DNA from: Hippophae tibetana
Lineage: Eukaryota; Streptophyta; Magnoliopsida; Rosales; Elaeagnaceae
Assembly: GCA_037013495.1 (NCBI GenBank)
Contig: CM072807.1
Span: forward strand, 4,819,001 to 4,883,000
DNA: 64,000 bases
Direction: 5' to 3'
In this document: positions 12,555-24,698 of the stretch, one piece after another
How positions within the stretch are numbered: the first letter of the stretch is position 1
Layout of the letters: every line of letters starts with the position of its first letter
Translations under genes and position numbers: made by a program
The notes under the pieces: generated by a model
Seen by the model: only the letters and a program-made list of their open reading frames with translations
Database searches by the model: none
Told to the model about the DNA's origin: nothing

Positions 12555-13130
12555 TATGTCACAGCATCTGCCCAATACTGCTGGCCGAATCCATCATTTG
12601 ACAACATACATCGAACCTTCTCCACCAAAATCTGGTTTATACGTTCTGTAACTCCGTTCTGTTGTGGTCTTTTTCGAATAGTGAAATGTTGCACTATCCA
12701 TTCTTCTTCACAAACTTTAATAAATAGATCGTTTGTGTACTCAGTGCCATTATCAGACCTCATATTCTTGATCTTTCTACCAGTCTGAGTCTCGATCATC
12801 TTCTTCCACTTGAGAAAAATTCTCAACACTTCATCCTTCTTCTTCATGAGATACACCCAAACTCTTCTAGAGAAGTCATCAATGAAAAGTGACATAATAA
12901 TATTTGTCACTCATAAATGGAATTCTTGTTGGCCCTCATACATCAGTATGGATGTAATCCAAAATGCCCTTTATATTATGAAGAGCAGTACCAAATCTTA
13001 CTCTTTTCTGCTTCTCCAATACACAATGCTCACAGAATTCCAATTTGCCGATTCTCACACCTTTTAACAAGTCTTGCTTTACCAGAATCTGTAAAGTTTT
13101 TTCATCAGTATGTCCCAAACGCATATGTCA
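12555..13130 (-). pseudogene. copia integrase, truncated at the LTR
   Basis: At 12936-13124 the GAG-pre-integrase domain reads MRLGHTDEKTLQIL ... CEHCVLEKQKRVRFG, so the HHCC zinc site (H-x-x-C ... C-x-x-C pattern) is largely visible. The integrase core at 12548-12910 has SLFIDDFSRRVWVYLMKKK (first Asp), IKNMRSDNGTEYTNDLF (second Asp) and QQNGVTERINQ (catalytic Glu), so D,D,E are all preserved. After YWADAVTYV the frame enters the LTR at about 12554. Normal copia integrases continue with a C-terminal domain before RT. A stop and frameshift separate the zinc domain from the core. Confidence 0.9.
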
Positions 13131-13344
13131 TAGCTTGGTAGTTTCTGAATCTCTTTCTTCCTCTGAAACTGTTGTTGATGTTGTCTTAATCACTGTACTA
13201 CCAAGGTAGTAGTACAAGTTATTCTTCCGATGTCCCATTTTGATTGGTCTCAGTGAAGTCTTTTGATTCTAAGACTCTCATATCTATGAGATTCTTCTTC
13301 ATATTTAGAACATAATGAACATCCATCAAGACTCTGGTTAAACC

Positions 13345-13560
13345 TTCTTAATTCTTCAAATGAATTATACCGATCCCCAAAACTTTGCATGAATAATCAT
13401 TACCCATGAAAACAACTCCACCATCTAGTTCTTCAAAGTTAAAGAACCACTCCTTATTAGGAGACATATGAAAGGTACATACTGAATCAAAAATCCAATC
13501 ACCAGGATAGGATGCTATTGATGAACCGATCAATGCAAAATTTGAATTTGAATTGCTTTC
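13345..13560 (-). pseudogene. copia protease (mutated)
   Basis: Part of the minus-strand ORF 13348-13668. The stretch GDWIFDSVCTFHMSPNKEWF matches the copia protease signature W-I-L-D-S-G-C-S-x-H-M. The catalytic D-S is kept but the following G is V and S is F, which probably inactivates it. VVFMGNDYSCKVLGIGI continues in the usual way. It follows gag without a gap. Confidence 0.87.
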
Positions 13561-14389
13561 AACTACGCATGCATCAGATGGAACATCTTTTCCTTTCTTG
13601 TACAACTTCGGACAATTTTTCTTCCAATGGCCTTTTTTCGTGACAAAAGGCACATTCATCTTTACCAAGCCTTCTTTTTGACAGAGATCTATCTCTCATT
13701 TCTTTATGTTGTGTTTGTAGACGTTCTCTTATAGACAATGCTTATGTTGCTTTATTCCTACTTTCTTTTTTATCTTTCTTTCTAATATAATAACTATACA
13801 AAGCAATTTAAACTTCTTCAAAAGACACTTTATTCTTCCCAATGAGTAAGCTCGTAATAAGATGATCAAACTCATCAAGAAGGGAAGCTAATAACATCAA
13901 GGCTAAATCTTCATCTTTAAAAGTTTCATCCATATTTAACAAATCTGCTACTAATCGATTAAAAGTAGTAATGTGGTCATTTATTGTAGTACTTGAAATG
14001 TATTCAAAATGGAACAACTTCTTCTTCAAATAGAGCCAATTATTTCCGTTCTTCTTCATGAACTTGTTCTTCAATGCCTTCCATAACTTACTTGTGAATG
14101 TATCCTTCATGAACGTGTACTTTTGTTCTCTTGAGAGACACGAACGAATTGTACCACATGCCAATCGATTGATATTTTTATACTCGACTTCATCTGCTCC
14201 ATCTGGTTTCTCTTCTTTAATGACGATATTTAGACCTTGTTGAAACAGAGCATCTAGAACTTTGCCTTGTCACATGCCGAAATAACCAATTCCATCAAAC
14301 TTCTCCACCTCAAACCTTGCATTCATCACCATAGTTTTGCTTGACGTGGATGATTGACCTTTGTTTGAAAGAAATTTTTGTTTCACCAT
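13561..14389 (-). pseudogene. copia gag with zinc knuckle (frameshifted)
   Basis: Reading starts at an ATG at 14389 and passes MNARFEVEKFDG, a typical copia gag N-terminus. The open piece 13808-14164 is a UBN2-type gag domain (LWKALKNKFMKKN, ITTFNRLVADLLNM, LLASLLDEFDHLITSLL). Near 13620-13665 the zinc knuckle is split by a frameshift: CAFCHEK is in one frame and GHWKKNC in another, together CX2CX4HX4C. Stops occur near 14260 and 13800. The gene lies 79 bp inside the PBS, as expected. Confidence 0.9.
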
Positions 14390-14467
14390 TTCTTCAAATT
14401 ACAACTAATAACTATATTCCAATAGCAAACAAACATAATACAAACAAATGCCTAGGTAGTAACCTTT

Positions 14468-14480
14468 GATTCTGATACCA
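14468..14480 (-). other. primer-binding site, tRNA-Met type
   Basis: On the minus strand TGGTATCAGAATC matches the plant copia PBS TGGTATCAGAGC almost exactly. It starts two bases inside the 5' LTR end (CAACA). It primes minus-strand DNA synthesis from initiator tRNA-Met. Confidence 0.93.
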
Positions 14481-14482
14481 AT

Positions 14483-14929
14483 TGTTGGGAAAATCAGGTA
14501 TATTTTCTGTATTCTAAGTATTTACTATTCATTTATGATTTAAATGAATATAACTTAAACTAACCCGACAAAATAATGTTGTTGAAAATATAATGCTAAA
14601 ATAAACTAAAGCAGATATTGAAACAAAAATATTAAAGCAGAAAAATAAAAACACCAAAAATTTAACGATGTTTGGTATAAATGTTATATAGGTTCTCGGA
14701 CGTCGTTAACCACTTTCACTATCTCCAAATGGATAAACTCAAAAATTACAACTAATTTGAGCAAAAATGGGCTAATCAATTATCCTTATAAAAGAAAAAA
14801 AAGATTTACAAATTTTGGGATATTTATAAATGATGAATGAAAGTTTTATTTATAGCTCAAAATACAAATTCTATCTTCATTACTAACTAATGTGAAACTT
14901 TTCTAATTTACTAACTAAGTAGTTACACA
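14483..14929 (-). repeat. 5' LTR of copia element B
   Basis: Partner of 12112-12554. On the minus strand it runs from TGTGTAACTACTTAGT to TCCCAACA. A TATA-like CTATAAATAAAAC lies at about 14845-14860 on the minus strand and would start transcription toward gag. Confidence 0.92.
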
Positions 14930-17900
14930 ACGAAAACAAATTAAAACACAAACTAACCTAATTAATCCAAATGGTTTATAGCTGTTGTTAAATGATATCA
15001 ATTTTTTTAAAAATTAACTTTATTGGTTTGACTCTTATTTTAATTCAAGTAAGAGTAGTATGTACAGCCTTATTAACTATGTTTAATTCAATTCTACGCA
15101 CTTAATGTTATAGTCATACTATGATTCTATGCCTACAAGCACTATAATTTTCAAATTTTAAAAATTATAAATGGTTATTTAAAAAAATATAAATGATAAT
15201 ATCATCATAAATAAAAAGTTAAATACAAATATGAATATTACATTACAAAAATATAAATATAAAATGCAACTAATGGACTTTTTTTAATTATATATTTTTG
15301 AAGTTTTTTTATCTTAAAAAGAAAATATTATTAATATTTAGATTCAGTACAAATTATAACAGAAAATTATTGGGACAAAACATGATTTCAAATAAAACTC
15401 TTAACAAAGTTATCAGAAGCATATTTAGCTAAAAATTGAATCTGTCTTTAAATTTTTTTAAAAATAATTAACAATTTTGTTGTTACTTTCCAAATAAACA
15501 GTTTTGAACTTTTTATGTAAAGCCATCTAAATAGAGAAAAGTAAAGTAGTTACTTCACCTACATTTGCATAATTATCAAAAAGAATTTACTCTAACAACC
15601 AAAGATTTAACTATTAAAATCTCTTATAATCGCATTAACAGTAACATCATTCTTGAAAATATTCGTATCAAAATTTATTTTAATATCTCCTCTAGGTGGC
15701 TTCCTCAAAAAAAAAAAAAAAAAAATAGGTGGTGGTGGAGATGGATGATAATTTTTGACCAAAAGTCCAAAAAGATAAATACTTTTAAATTAGATTTAAG
15801 AATGTTTCTAAAGATAGAAAATATTGAATCTAAAGTTGATAGGATAAGATCAAAATTAAGAGATTTGGAGTAAAAAATAAGATGATTTATACACTTTCAA
15901 ATATGTTTAAGTGAAAGAAAGATACTAAAGATAAATTCGATATGAGTTAAATTATTAAGAATAAAAGTATTTTTAAATTTAAAGGTTTTTTTTAAAAGAT
16001 TGTCGAAGAAGAAAAAATATTGATATTTTAACTTAGAATTGAAAGACAAATAAGCCTAAATAAAATGAGTAAAAAGTTTAAGAATGAATATTACATAAAT
16101 GATATATCACGTTAATTCTTAAGGTATATTATATCGAAGAGAATTAAAATAAAATCTACCCAAGAAAACTTTAATTCTATCATGAGTTTTTAAATCCAAA
16201 TTAATTTTTAAAAAAGAAAAAAAAATAACAAGGTTCTTTTTAAAAAAAATTCTACATAGTATTGAAATTATCCTGAAATTAAGTATCCATAATTAGGAAT
16301 TTGTTTTATTTTCGATCGGGGAGAAGTCTTCAAAGAAAAGAATACATATAAATACTCCAAATATGATTAATTAACTAAAAATTCCAACTAATATTGTGAT
16401 CATTGAGTAGTTTATGATTTTTGATAGACAATGATGCAATTGATTGATTGAGATAAATTAGAATAGAATGATGTTTTAAGAAATTCATGCATCACATCAA
16501 TAGATTTAACATTTTTAATATTTATACATGTATAATATTTTAATAATTCTCTGAAATAACAAATAACTTTTTAAATAAAAGAATCAGATAATCTAATTTT
16601 ATAGCAAATTTTTTTTTTAAATAAAACATTTGAATCCAATATTTATTATCATCATTGAGAAATTAACATTCTAATATAGAAATAAGATTTAAATTGACAT
16701 GTTAATGTTTATGAAAAGTTAATTTATTTTTGAAGTTAACTAGAGAAGATTATTATTCCAAAAAAAAAAAAAAAAAAAAAACACTAGCGGAGAAGATGAA
16801 ACCAGACTTTTGACTTTTGGGTGTCGACAAAACCAACTTTAAAACGTATTGTCTTGTATGTCGTCCTTCCACAGAAGTCATGGGCCAAATGGCCCAGTTG
16901 TTTATTGTCAGGGCTTTCGCAGAGGTGGGACACTAACGCTTGTGCTGTTTTCTCGTTTTATTTATTTATTTATACATATATCTATGGATTTATTTATATT
17001 ATATCTAAATTATAATTAAATATATATATATTTATAGTATAATCTAATGATATATTATCTTTATCTTTTATTTTAAATTTTATAAAATATTTAAACTAAA
17101 CACCTTAAATTAAAATATTTTTTATTAATAAATATCTTAAACATATATTAATAAATTTATTAAAAAGGTTTTGAATAAAACTCACATGCGAAACAATGGT
17201 TTTAAAAGCGGCTTGATGACACCAAATTATAACCTGTTATTATTTTGTTTTGTAGAAAGAATTTCAACTTCTAATTTCTTTTAATTAATTTGGCGAATTT
17301 TTGCAACTTTTTTTTCCTTCTTCTTTTATCTTTTTTTTACTTTTTTTTATTTTATTTTTAATATCTTTTAACATTTTATCCGTACAATTTCATAACATTA
17401 AATTACATAATAATTGACAAATATTTTTTTTATTTCTAGATATAATAATTTATATATCCATTAATTATTTTGTCTAGTAAAATTTTTATGCACCAATTAT
17501 AAATTAACAATAATAAAATATGTGAGAAAATAATTAAAATATGTAATTGTTTATATGTTTAGATACAATTGATCATATTTGAAATAACACATTGTAAATA
17601 AGACACTTTAATATGGTACATAATTTTTTTTTTAAAAATAGTTAACTAAAATAATGACGCAAAGCTTATTGACCTTTTATGTAACAAAAAATATTTTATT
17701 TTGAATATATTAATTGTATCTCAATTATTTTAATACTTAATACTTTATATTTTTCATTTTAGTTAAATATTTGTTGAAATAAATCAAAGTCATTAAATAC
17801 TACTTTATATAAAATAAAGAAGAAAATTAACACTAATGACAAAATAAGAAAATTATAATATGTTGAAAATTTTGAGAAGTTATAAATGTATAAATATTAC

Positions 17901-18079
17901 TAGTCCTTGTAAGAAGGACACAAATGAACTATTTTCTATATTCAATTTCAAAGCTTTACTCTCTCTTTTTTCAAAGTATCATCTTTAGGTGCCCGTATGC
18001 TTTTGCAAAGTTTTAGATAATTTGTTCGTAGTTAAGTACTTTATTTGTATTTGTTTTAGCTACAAAATCTTAATAAATT
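14930..18079. other. AT-rich intergenic DNA, no gene seen
   Basis: Contains long A runs at about 15709-15727 and 16760-16781. An isolated less AT-rich patch at 16800-16950 has an inverted TGGGCC/GGCCCA pair (GGGCCAAATGGCCC near 16881), again site II-like, with no gene next to it. The plus ORF at 15565-15873 is Lys/Ile/Arg-rich and reads through the A run; I do not consider it a gene. Confidence 0.5.
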
Positions 18080-18163
18080 CCAATTTTGTTGCATTTAATA
18101 TAGGTTATGAATATGTTATGTCCAATTTTGTTGCATTTAATATAGGTTATGAATATGTTATGT
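18080..18163. repeat. perfect 42-bp tandem duplication
   Basis: The 42 bases 18080-18121 are repeated without a mismatch at 18122-18163 (unit begins CCAATTTTGTTGCATT and ends ATATGTTATGT). Perfect identity in an otherwise decayed region suggests a recent slippage or duplication event. Confidence 0.95.
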
Positions 18164-19480
18164 GATTATATAAATTTATAAAATTATTTTGTGGTATTAT
18201 CATACATATATACATGTCATTTATGAGCATTGAAAAGTTAAATAAATTGAAAAAATAAACACATCTTAAGAACATAAAATAAGATACATATAATAGAATA
18301 AAGATAAATTATCACGAATGTATAGAATAAAAATATTTAAAGTTTATGTGTGCACGGGATGTAGGAGACTGACATACCCATCAATGTTAAATTAATGAAT
18401 GATTGTATGTAAGAGGTTCTCTATGTGACCACATGAGACGATAGGTCCTTTTGATATCATTGATGTGTGTGTGGTAACTTAATTGGTTGGTCTACACTCA
18501 TGTCTTCCCCAATTATGATACTACTAAGGATCAAATAGTTGAAACAAGTTCTTAAAACCATGGCACATTAGTTATCAATAGTAGAAGTATCACACAAGGA
18601 CCATACCATAAAAAGAAATGAAAATGAAAACTAACAACATAGACAATAAATGAATAAATAACAATTTCAAAAAGTATATATATGATGATAAAAGATAAAC
18701 AATTATATTATTGTGATGTACATTTATTATAGTGCATATTGCACATATAAATATATGTATGTATGTATCAAGAGAAGTTTATTTAGTTATATTAAGTGAA
18801 GTGCTCAGGGAGAGCAAAATAAAAAATAAACATGTATTAAGATGAAATTGTATTGTGAATTTTTAAGGCAGTCAAAGCACAAAGAATAATATGGATATTT
18901 TTATAAGTATTTTAAGATTTTTTGTTTTTTGGATCTATGTATATGATATTTTGGAGAATAACGTGGCTTGGAATTTGAGTAATTTTTCTAATATTATTCT
19001 TGAAATATATAGTGTATTAACTTATTGAATTATATTAAATTTTTGTGTCTTATTTACTTTTATTATTTTTGATATTTTTATGCTTTTGTTGTGCACATTT
19101 ATTTAGGCATGTAATAAGCTTAAGATTTGTCCTTGTTATGGTGACTATTCATTGTCCATTTTATTCAATTTATGTCTTTTTTTTTCCTACATAATTTTGT
19201 TTTTAATGTAGGAGTATCAATTTTATAAATTTTTCATAGGGAGCAAAAGTATTGAAATGAATAAATAAAATAAGGTGTAAAATATTGAAAGTTTTTTAGA
19301 TGCGGATCTAATTAGTTAGATGAGGTGAACAAATAATTAGTCAAAATATGTTAAATTAAAATTTTATAGATAGACTAGATACCCAATCATGTATAAATAA
19401 AATAATATGAAAATATAAATTGGCATATAATATTTATAGGTAGAAATAACATAGATTGCAACAATATTCTAATAGAAAAA
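18164..19480. other. AT-rich intergenic DNA, no gene seen
   Basis: Less AT-rich between 18350 and 18610, but no frame gives a recognisable product. No paired repeat was found. Confidence 0.5.
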
Positions 19481-19559
19481 TCACCGATCCATCGGACTAT
19501 CTGATTATTCACTATGAAAGTATGATAAAAGGCTAAGATATAAACTATTCAACAGATTT

Positions 19560-19750
19560 AGGGTCTCAAAAAATAAATCCTTATTGACTCTCAATCGATC
19601 CAGTCCTCGATTGATCGAGTCCAAACCTTCGATCAATCTATCTCTTTTAAAAATTAGTTTTGAAAGGACATTTAATCAAGGTAGATCGATTCTCAAACGA
19701 TCTACTTCCTCGATTGATCCAAACATTACTCAATCGATCAAGTAACTTAT
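19560..19750. repeat. cluster of ATCGAT/TCGATC words, possible LTR piece
   Basis: At least six CGAT-centred words occur within 190 bp (CAATCGATCCA, CGATTGATCGAG, CGATCAATC, AGATCGATTC, CGATTGATCC, CAATCGATCAAG). Similar clusters occur in LTRs of some SIRE-type copia elements, and a copia RNase H relic in the matching orientation lies 1.6 kb to the right. This could therefore be its 3' LTR, but no partner LTR is visible. Confidence 0.3.
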
Positions 19751-19759
19751 ATGCAAAAT

Positions 19760-21329
19760 ATTTCTACATGTCTAATATAAAATCTAACGTACATAAGAAT
19801 AGAGATATATTTGAGATGTGTTCATTTTGAGTTTGATAGTTTCTTCAAATTGAATAATATTCTTGAAATATTCATTTAAAAACTAAATTACATTTAGATG
19901 TTTTGTTCAAGAATATCGCCAATACTCATAAAACTTTACAATATTCCCTTTTGGCATATTTGTGTGACAAAATCCCTCTTTCACTACATAATGCTTGTTG
20001 GACAAATACATTTCATATAGTGGAACTATCCTATGATATGATGAAATTATCTTTACTTAAATCTTAACAGCTCATGTGTACATTGAAAGAAAAAAAACAC
20101 AAATAATCACGTAACTTGTTTCGAATGACTCATTATTTATTAGTTTAGTGTATAGAATAATGAATAAGCAAAGAATCAATGATTAAATAACAAATGGAAA
20201 ATTCTAACAGTTACTCCCCTTAAGTTAATTCTCCCAAAAACAAATTCAAATTAACTCTCCTCTAAAATTAATCCTCCCTTTTTTGTAGGTTTTCAATTAA
20301 CACTCAATAAAAAAAAATTTATTATATGAATAAATAACAAAACTTTTAAGCATAGATAATTTGTATGGGCAATCATCGTATGTATGCAATGAATGAATTC
20401 TCTATAGGTTCTATAAATCCCCAAAATAAAGTAGAATAAAACAAAAATGTATAGAATTTGATAAAAAAAAATTGTTATTAAGGTAATAGATTTATTTAAA
20501 CATTACTACAACAGAACACTCAAATGATTAAATCAATTTTGTGTAAAGTGTGAGTATCCACTGATAACATAAATATATATAAATAAGACACACAAATATA
20601 CTAACACATATATTGACATATCGAGAATTACCAAAAGTAAGAGAGATGTTAGAACAACAATAGTATGTCAAGTTGTTTATTTATGACTAGTTATGAAAGA
20701 TTCAATGGAAGAAGTATTTTCTATTATGAAAAATTGCAATTGAATTCATACTTACACATAATAAAATTTACTTTCTTTTTGTATAATCGTTTATGACTAT
20801 TTCTTTTTGTGCATTCAATTACTTTTGTATTTTTGTTTTTCTTTAATTTTTCTTTTGCAAAGGAATTATACACAAGCCAAAAGACATAGCATGATGACTT
20901 TCACACTAGTTGTGAGGTATAAATTTTTGTTCACTATAGAACCTTCACACATCACAGTAGATAGTTATCTCAAAACTAATTGTTTGTTTATAACAACATT
21001 TTTTAAGTGAAAAATAGAGCTCAACCATAGTTTAGCAGTCAAGATTATCTAAGTCCTAAAATCTCACAATGTTAATAATAAAATTCAAGCATAATATACA
21101 TATGTGTCCAATAAATGTGTGAGTATGTTCATGTTAACATTAATCATTAGATGTATAAAATATGTAAATGCATAAGTCACAATGCATATCAATAAATATG
21201 AAAGTAGTATATAATGTTTATGTCAATGTTAAAGTATGTATGTTTTTTTCTTTTATTTATTATTTTTTATGAGAAACAAATGAACAAAGAATCAAAAGAA
21301 AAAGCAAAAATAAAAAATTACTAAAGAAA
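19760..21329. other. sequence between possible LTR and copia relic, no gene seen
   Basis: If 19.5-19.8 kb belongs to an LTR, this is the 3' untranslated part of the minus-strand copia relic at 21.3 kb. No open frame longer than about 70 codons and no recognisable domain was found. Confidence 0.4.
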
Positions 21330-21640
21330 ATTTAATCAATTGTGTAGATTCCGAAGACACTTATAAGAGATTCAAATCTTTGGATATTAAGTGTCTTAGT
21401 AAAAAAAATCTGCTAATTGCCTTTCAGTAGGCACAAAATCAAGTGATAATATTTTGTCTTCTACTAGTTTCCTAATAAAATGATGTCTAATATCTATATG
21501 TTTTGTTCGGGAATACAGAACAAGATTATTAAAGATACATATAGCATTAATGTTATCAAGGTAAAGAAGAATAATACCTTAATCAAAACTATATTCCTTA
21601 AGCATGTTCTTCATCCATATAAGTTGTGTGCAGGAGTTAT
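21330..21640 (-). pseudogene. copia RNase H C-terminal relic
   Basis: The minus-strand reading in shifted frames gives CTQLIWMKNMLKEYSF, then SRTKHIDIRHHFIRKLVEDK, then LDFVPTERQLADFFTKTL. This is the conserved end of the copia RNase H (C-Q--WM---L, HSRTKHIDIRHHFIR, QLADIFTK-L). The upstream part, which should lie to the right, is replaced abruptly at about 21640 by the end of a CACTA-like element, so the relic is cut or interrupted there. Confidence 0.9.
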
Positions 21641-21659
21641 TACTACTATGATAAAGAGT

Positions 21660-21900
21660 ATTTAAGTCGAGATTTCAAGCCAGTTTTATGAAAAAATTGA
21701 CTTAAAATTTCAAGTCGATTCAAGTAAAAACTCGACTTCAAATAGACTTAAAATTAAAAAATACAAAAAATAAAAAAATAAAAAATTAGCATCGGTTGAC
21801 ATGTACAACCAACACTATATGTGGAACATGACTTTGGTTATACACATCAACCGATGCTAGTCCATGTGTAGCATCGATTGTATACGCCAATCGATGCTAC
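21660..21900. repeat. left subterminal repeats of the CACTA-like element
   Basis: AAGTCGA-type words repeat at 21664-21755. Two strong hairpins follow: TAGCATCGGTTGA (21787-21799) pairs with 21847-21859, and TAGCATCGATTG (21869-21880) pairs with 21888-21899. TAGCATCGGTT-type hairpins are characteristic of plant CACTA subterminal regions, where they bind transposase. Confidence 0.7.
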
Positions 21901-22589
21901 ATATCTTTTTTCCCTTTTCTTCTTCCTCATCCTTCGTTCTGATAGTTTTTGTTGCTGTCTCTTTATTTTCTCCCATGTCTGTGCATTACTCTAACCATTT
22001 TTGGTGGCATCAATTGGGTTTTTTTTCTCCACTTTCTAATCTAGATCCACCATTTTTTTAGCATAAAACTCAATATTTTCTTACTCAATTTTTTTTTTCA
22101 TTTTCTCACTTATTTTATGCTTATAAATATTTCTATGAATTATTTTATACTTATTATTAATGTTTTATATTTTTATTTAATTTTGTAAAATTATTTAATT
22201 TTTATTTTTATTTATATTATGTGTTATTGATTATTTGTATATTTTTTGTTTTATGTAAGTTATTTATTTTTATTAAAGCTTAGAAGAAGAGAATGTATTT
22301 TTTATTTATTTATTTTTACTAATTTCATGTATTATTTGTATGTATGTATGTATATATATATATATATTTAATGTTATATGTATATATTAATTTATTTTGA
22401 ACTTATTATTATATGTATTAAATAACATTGTATATTATTAAATTATTGTTATAATGAATTTATTAATCATTTGAATTTTATTTATTTATTTTTATATGAT
22501 GTTTTGAGTAATATTCTAATAATTTAATTATAAACTTCATATATAATAAATTATGATTAATACATTTATATTTTATTGGGTACATATTT

Positions 22590-22796
22590 AACATGTTTGA
22601 TGTCATTAATAGAAAGTGGAAAAATCTTGAATGTTAAAGTGTAGAATTGAGCATAATTATATTTCTGAAGTTAAAAATTTCTTGAAATTTGTCCGTAAAA
22701 ATAGTAATAATAAAATCAGTATGATTCGATCCCATGTTAAATGTAAAAAATGAGAAATTTTATGGTGTTGATGAGGTTAAGTATCACATGATCCAT
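22590..22796 (+). pseudogene. CACTA transposase-associated domain remnant
   Basis: In two shifted frames the plus strand reads INRKWKNL, then EHNYISEVKNFLKFVRKNSN, then SHVKCKK and GVDEVKYHMIHW. This matches the layout of the transposase-associated domain (PF13963): M-x-R-x-W, Y-x-x-GV-x-F-x-x-FA, C-x-C-x-x-C, then D-x-V-x-x-HL. Two of the expected cysteines are lost. The reading ends where an LTR-derived sequence begins. The normal continuation (TNPD/DDE transposase) was not found, so the element is defective. Confidence 0.55.
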
Positions 22797-23195
22797 TGGG
22801 TTAGCAATACCGATTTTGAAGATATTTTGATTTTATATTTGTAAAACTCTCGTAATTGCGTAATTTATTTTATAAAAAATGATAAGTATACTCTTAAGGT
22901 CAATCTAAGGAAGAAATATATGTGATTTTTAATTTATTATTCAAACTTTTTAAAACAAAATTAAATATTATACATCCTGTCACAATATTTTTATTTTTTG
23001 TGTTTCTTAATCTAATAATATAAAAACTAAACTTAGATATGGATTCAATAAATAATTATGCAAATTTTTATCATTCATAACAGTTAATTATGGATATAAT
23101 AATTAAGTTAATTATGATTGCTTATATTATTTAGGTTATGAAAGATATAAATTGATATTTATTGATTTCTCTGTTTTATTTAAATAACACTTTTA
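22797..23195 (-). repeat. truncated 3' LTR fragment
   Basis: Aligns closely with 24718-25115. Shared landmarks include TTAGCAATACCGATTTT, AAATATATGTGATTTTT, CATCCTGTCACAATATTTT and GATATAATAATTAAGTTAATTAT. Similarity stops near 23195 at ATAACAC, so the upstream two thirds of this LTR are missing. Confidence 0.88.
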
Positions 23196-24631
23196 ATTTA
23201 AAGAAATTTAAACTATTTACTTTAATTTGATTTAAAGAAATGATAAATTTTTGTTAGAAATTTTTAAAAATAATCCTAAAATTCTAAAAATTACTAAAAC
23301 ACAAAATAATAATAATCAAACACAATAAAAATGAAAATATGAACATAATTGTTTTTAAAATTATTAGTTTTTTTTAAATTAAGCATGATAATTTATCTTC
23401 GATATAACAATTGTAAATTAAATATAAATAGAAAAGAGAATAAAAGTTACATATTTATTAAGAATGTGTAAGTAATGATGGAGAAATGTAGGTGCATCTA
23501 TCATGTTCATCATTAAAGTTTACACAAATAGATTGTTGTGAATTTCTAACATCTTAACAAATATTTTTAGCTTTAACAATTTTAAAATTATTTACATGTA
23601 ATTAAACTAAAATAAACAATATAAATTAAATAAATAAAAGAAAATTATCTAAAATGATGGGTTGTCTTCAATCAGTGTTTAGTTTAACGTCTTAGTAAGA
23701 TGAAAATGAGAAGTTTCATTTTAAGTAAACTAAATGTCCCATATCATTGAGTCATTTAAACCTACAAGTATGACAAGTCTGTCTATCTATATTTTTGTAC
23801 ATAGATCTAACAAAGCATATATCTCCTTTTATCATAGATTGTGATTAATTTTTTTGAAATTTTTGAGATAACTATAGAATTGTTTTTAAAACTACACTAA
23901 CAATAAGTATTAAAATGAATACTAAACAATAAAAATAAAAGAAACAAACAAAAGCAAATAATAGGAGAAAAAATAAAGTAAAATAAAAATAAAGTTAGTA
24001 AAATAAAGAAAAAAAATTAAAAAAATAATTATATAGATTTTACAATATATGTAATACAAATAAATTTTATACAAATTTTGATACATATAATTATACGTAC
24101 TTAAACTATACATATTTATAATACACTTTATCTATCATATAATACAAATACATTTTTTTTACAAATAAATATACATGATTAAATTATACAGAATAAATAT
24201 TTATAATACAATCTATCTAATATATAATACAAACATATTTTTATACAAATAAATATACATAATTAAATTGTACATAATATAATAAATTATATCTAATATA
24301 TAATACAATAGTTAAGTTAATGTCAAAGTTAAATAACATAATCATTATTTACGGAGAGTATTCTTAAGAAATAATGGTGGGGTAAAGTCTTCTAAAAAAC
24401 CATTATCTTAGATAGAACAACGTTCCCAAAAATGTTTAGTAGCACAAAGGCTTCCAAGAACTAGTATTTTAAGTATAACTCTCTTAGATTTTTACATTTC
24501 ATGCTATTACATAGTTTTTTTTGTATATATATTTTTTATTTTTTTAAAAACAAAATAAATAAAAAAATCATAATTATTTACAGCAAAATTGTTTTTTAAA
24601 ATATTGATAAATAATTTAAAAATACTATTTC
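23196..24631. other. non-coding interior of the LTR element
   Basis: AT-rich with no open frame above about 65 codons. It contains an 85-bp tandem array (24030-24312) but no gag, protease, RT or integrase motif in any frame. Confidence 0.6.
24030..24312. repeat. 85-bp tandem repeat, about 3.3 copies
   Basis: The words TTTATAATACA...TATCTA...ATATAATACAAA...TACAAATAAATATACAT...ATTAAATT recur at about 24115, 24200 and 24285, with a more diverged copy to the left from 24030. Period is 85 bp. Confidence 0.8.
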
Positions 24632-24698
24632 TTCCCCAACAACGGCGCCAAAAACTTGATAAAACAAAATCAAGTCTCCAACAACGGTACCAAAAACT
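24632..24698 (-). other. duplicated primer-binding site (42-bp tandem)
   Basis: On the minus strand the LTR end CTCATCA is followed by AGTTTTTGGTACCGTTGTTGG and, 42 bp further in, by a second AGTTTTTGGCGCCGTTGTTGG. The latter is the classic Ty3/gypsy PBS (TGGCGCCGTTG). The LTR-adjacent copy carries GGTACC in place of GGCGCC, while the inner copy is canonical. The duplication includes the preceding ATCA. Confidence 0.88.

Larger units (their letters stand above)
12112..14929 (-). mobile_element. Ty1/copia element B, internally deleted, both LTRs present
   Basis: Two related LTRs (12112-12554 and 14483-14929) enclose 1.9 kb that reads on the minus strand as PBS, gag, zinc knuckle, protease, GAG-pre-integrase and integrase core. 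The integrase runs straight into the 3' LTR, so its C-terminus, RT, RNase H and the polypurine tract are gone. On the minus strand both LTRs start TGT and end CAACA or AACA, typical of copia. The 5 bases next to each end (AAAAT and ACGAA) do not match, so the target duplication has decayed or one end was remodelled. The LTRs differ by many substitutions and small indels, so the insertion is old. Confidence 0.93.

Noticed and set aside
12810-13067. Plus-strand ORFs at 12810-13067 and 12917-13141
   Set aside because: Shadows of the copia B integrase on the minus strand.
15565-15873. Plus-strand ORF of 102 residues
   Set aside because: Lys/Ile/Arg/Asn-rich, reads through an 18-base A run, no domain; a composition artefact.
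19560-19750. ATCGAT cluster as a CRISPR-like array
   Set aside because: Words are short, imperfect and irregularly spaced; the genome is eukaryotic.
23922-24113. Minus-strand ORF of 63 residues rich in Phe, Ile and Tyr
   Set aside because: Lies in AT-rich non-coding interior of an LTR element and partly in tandem repeats.
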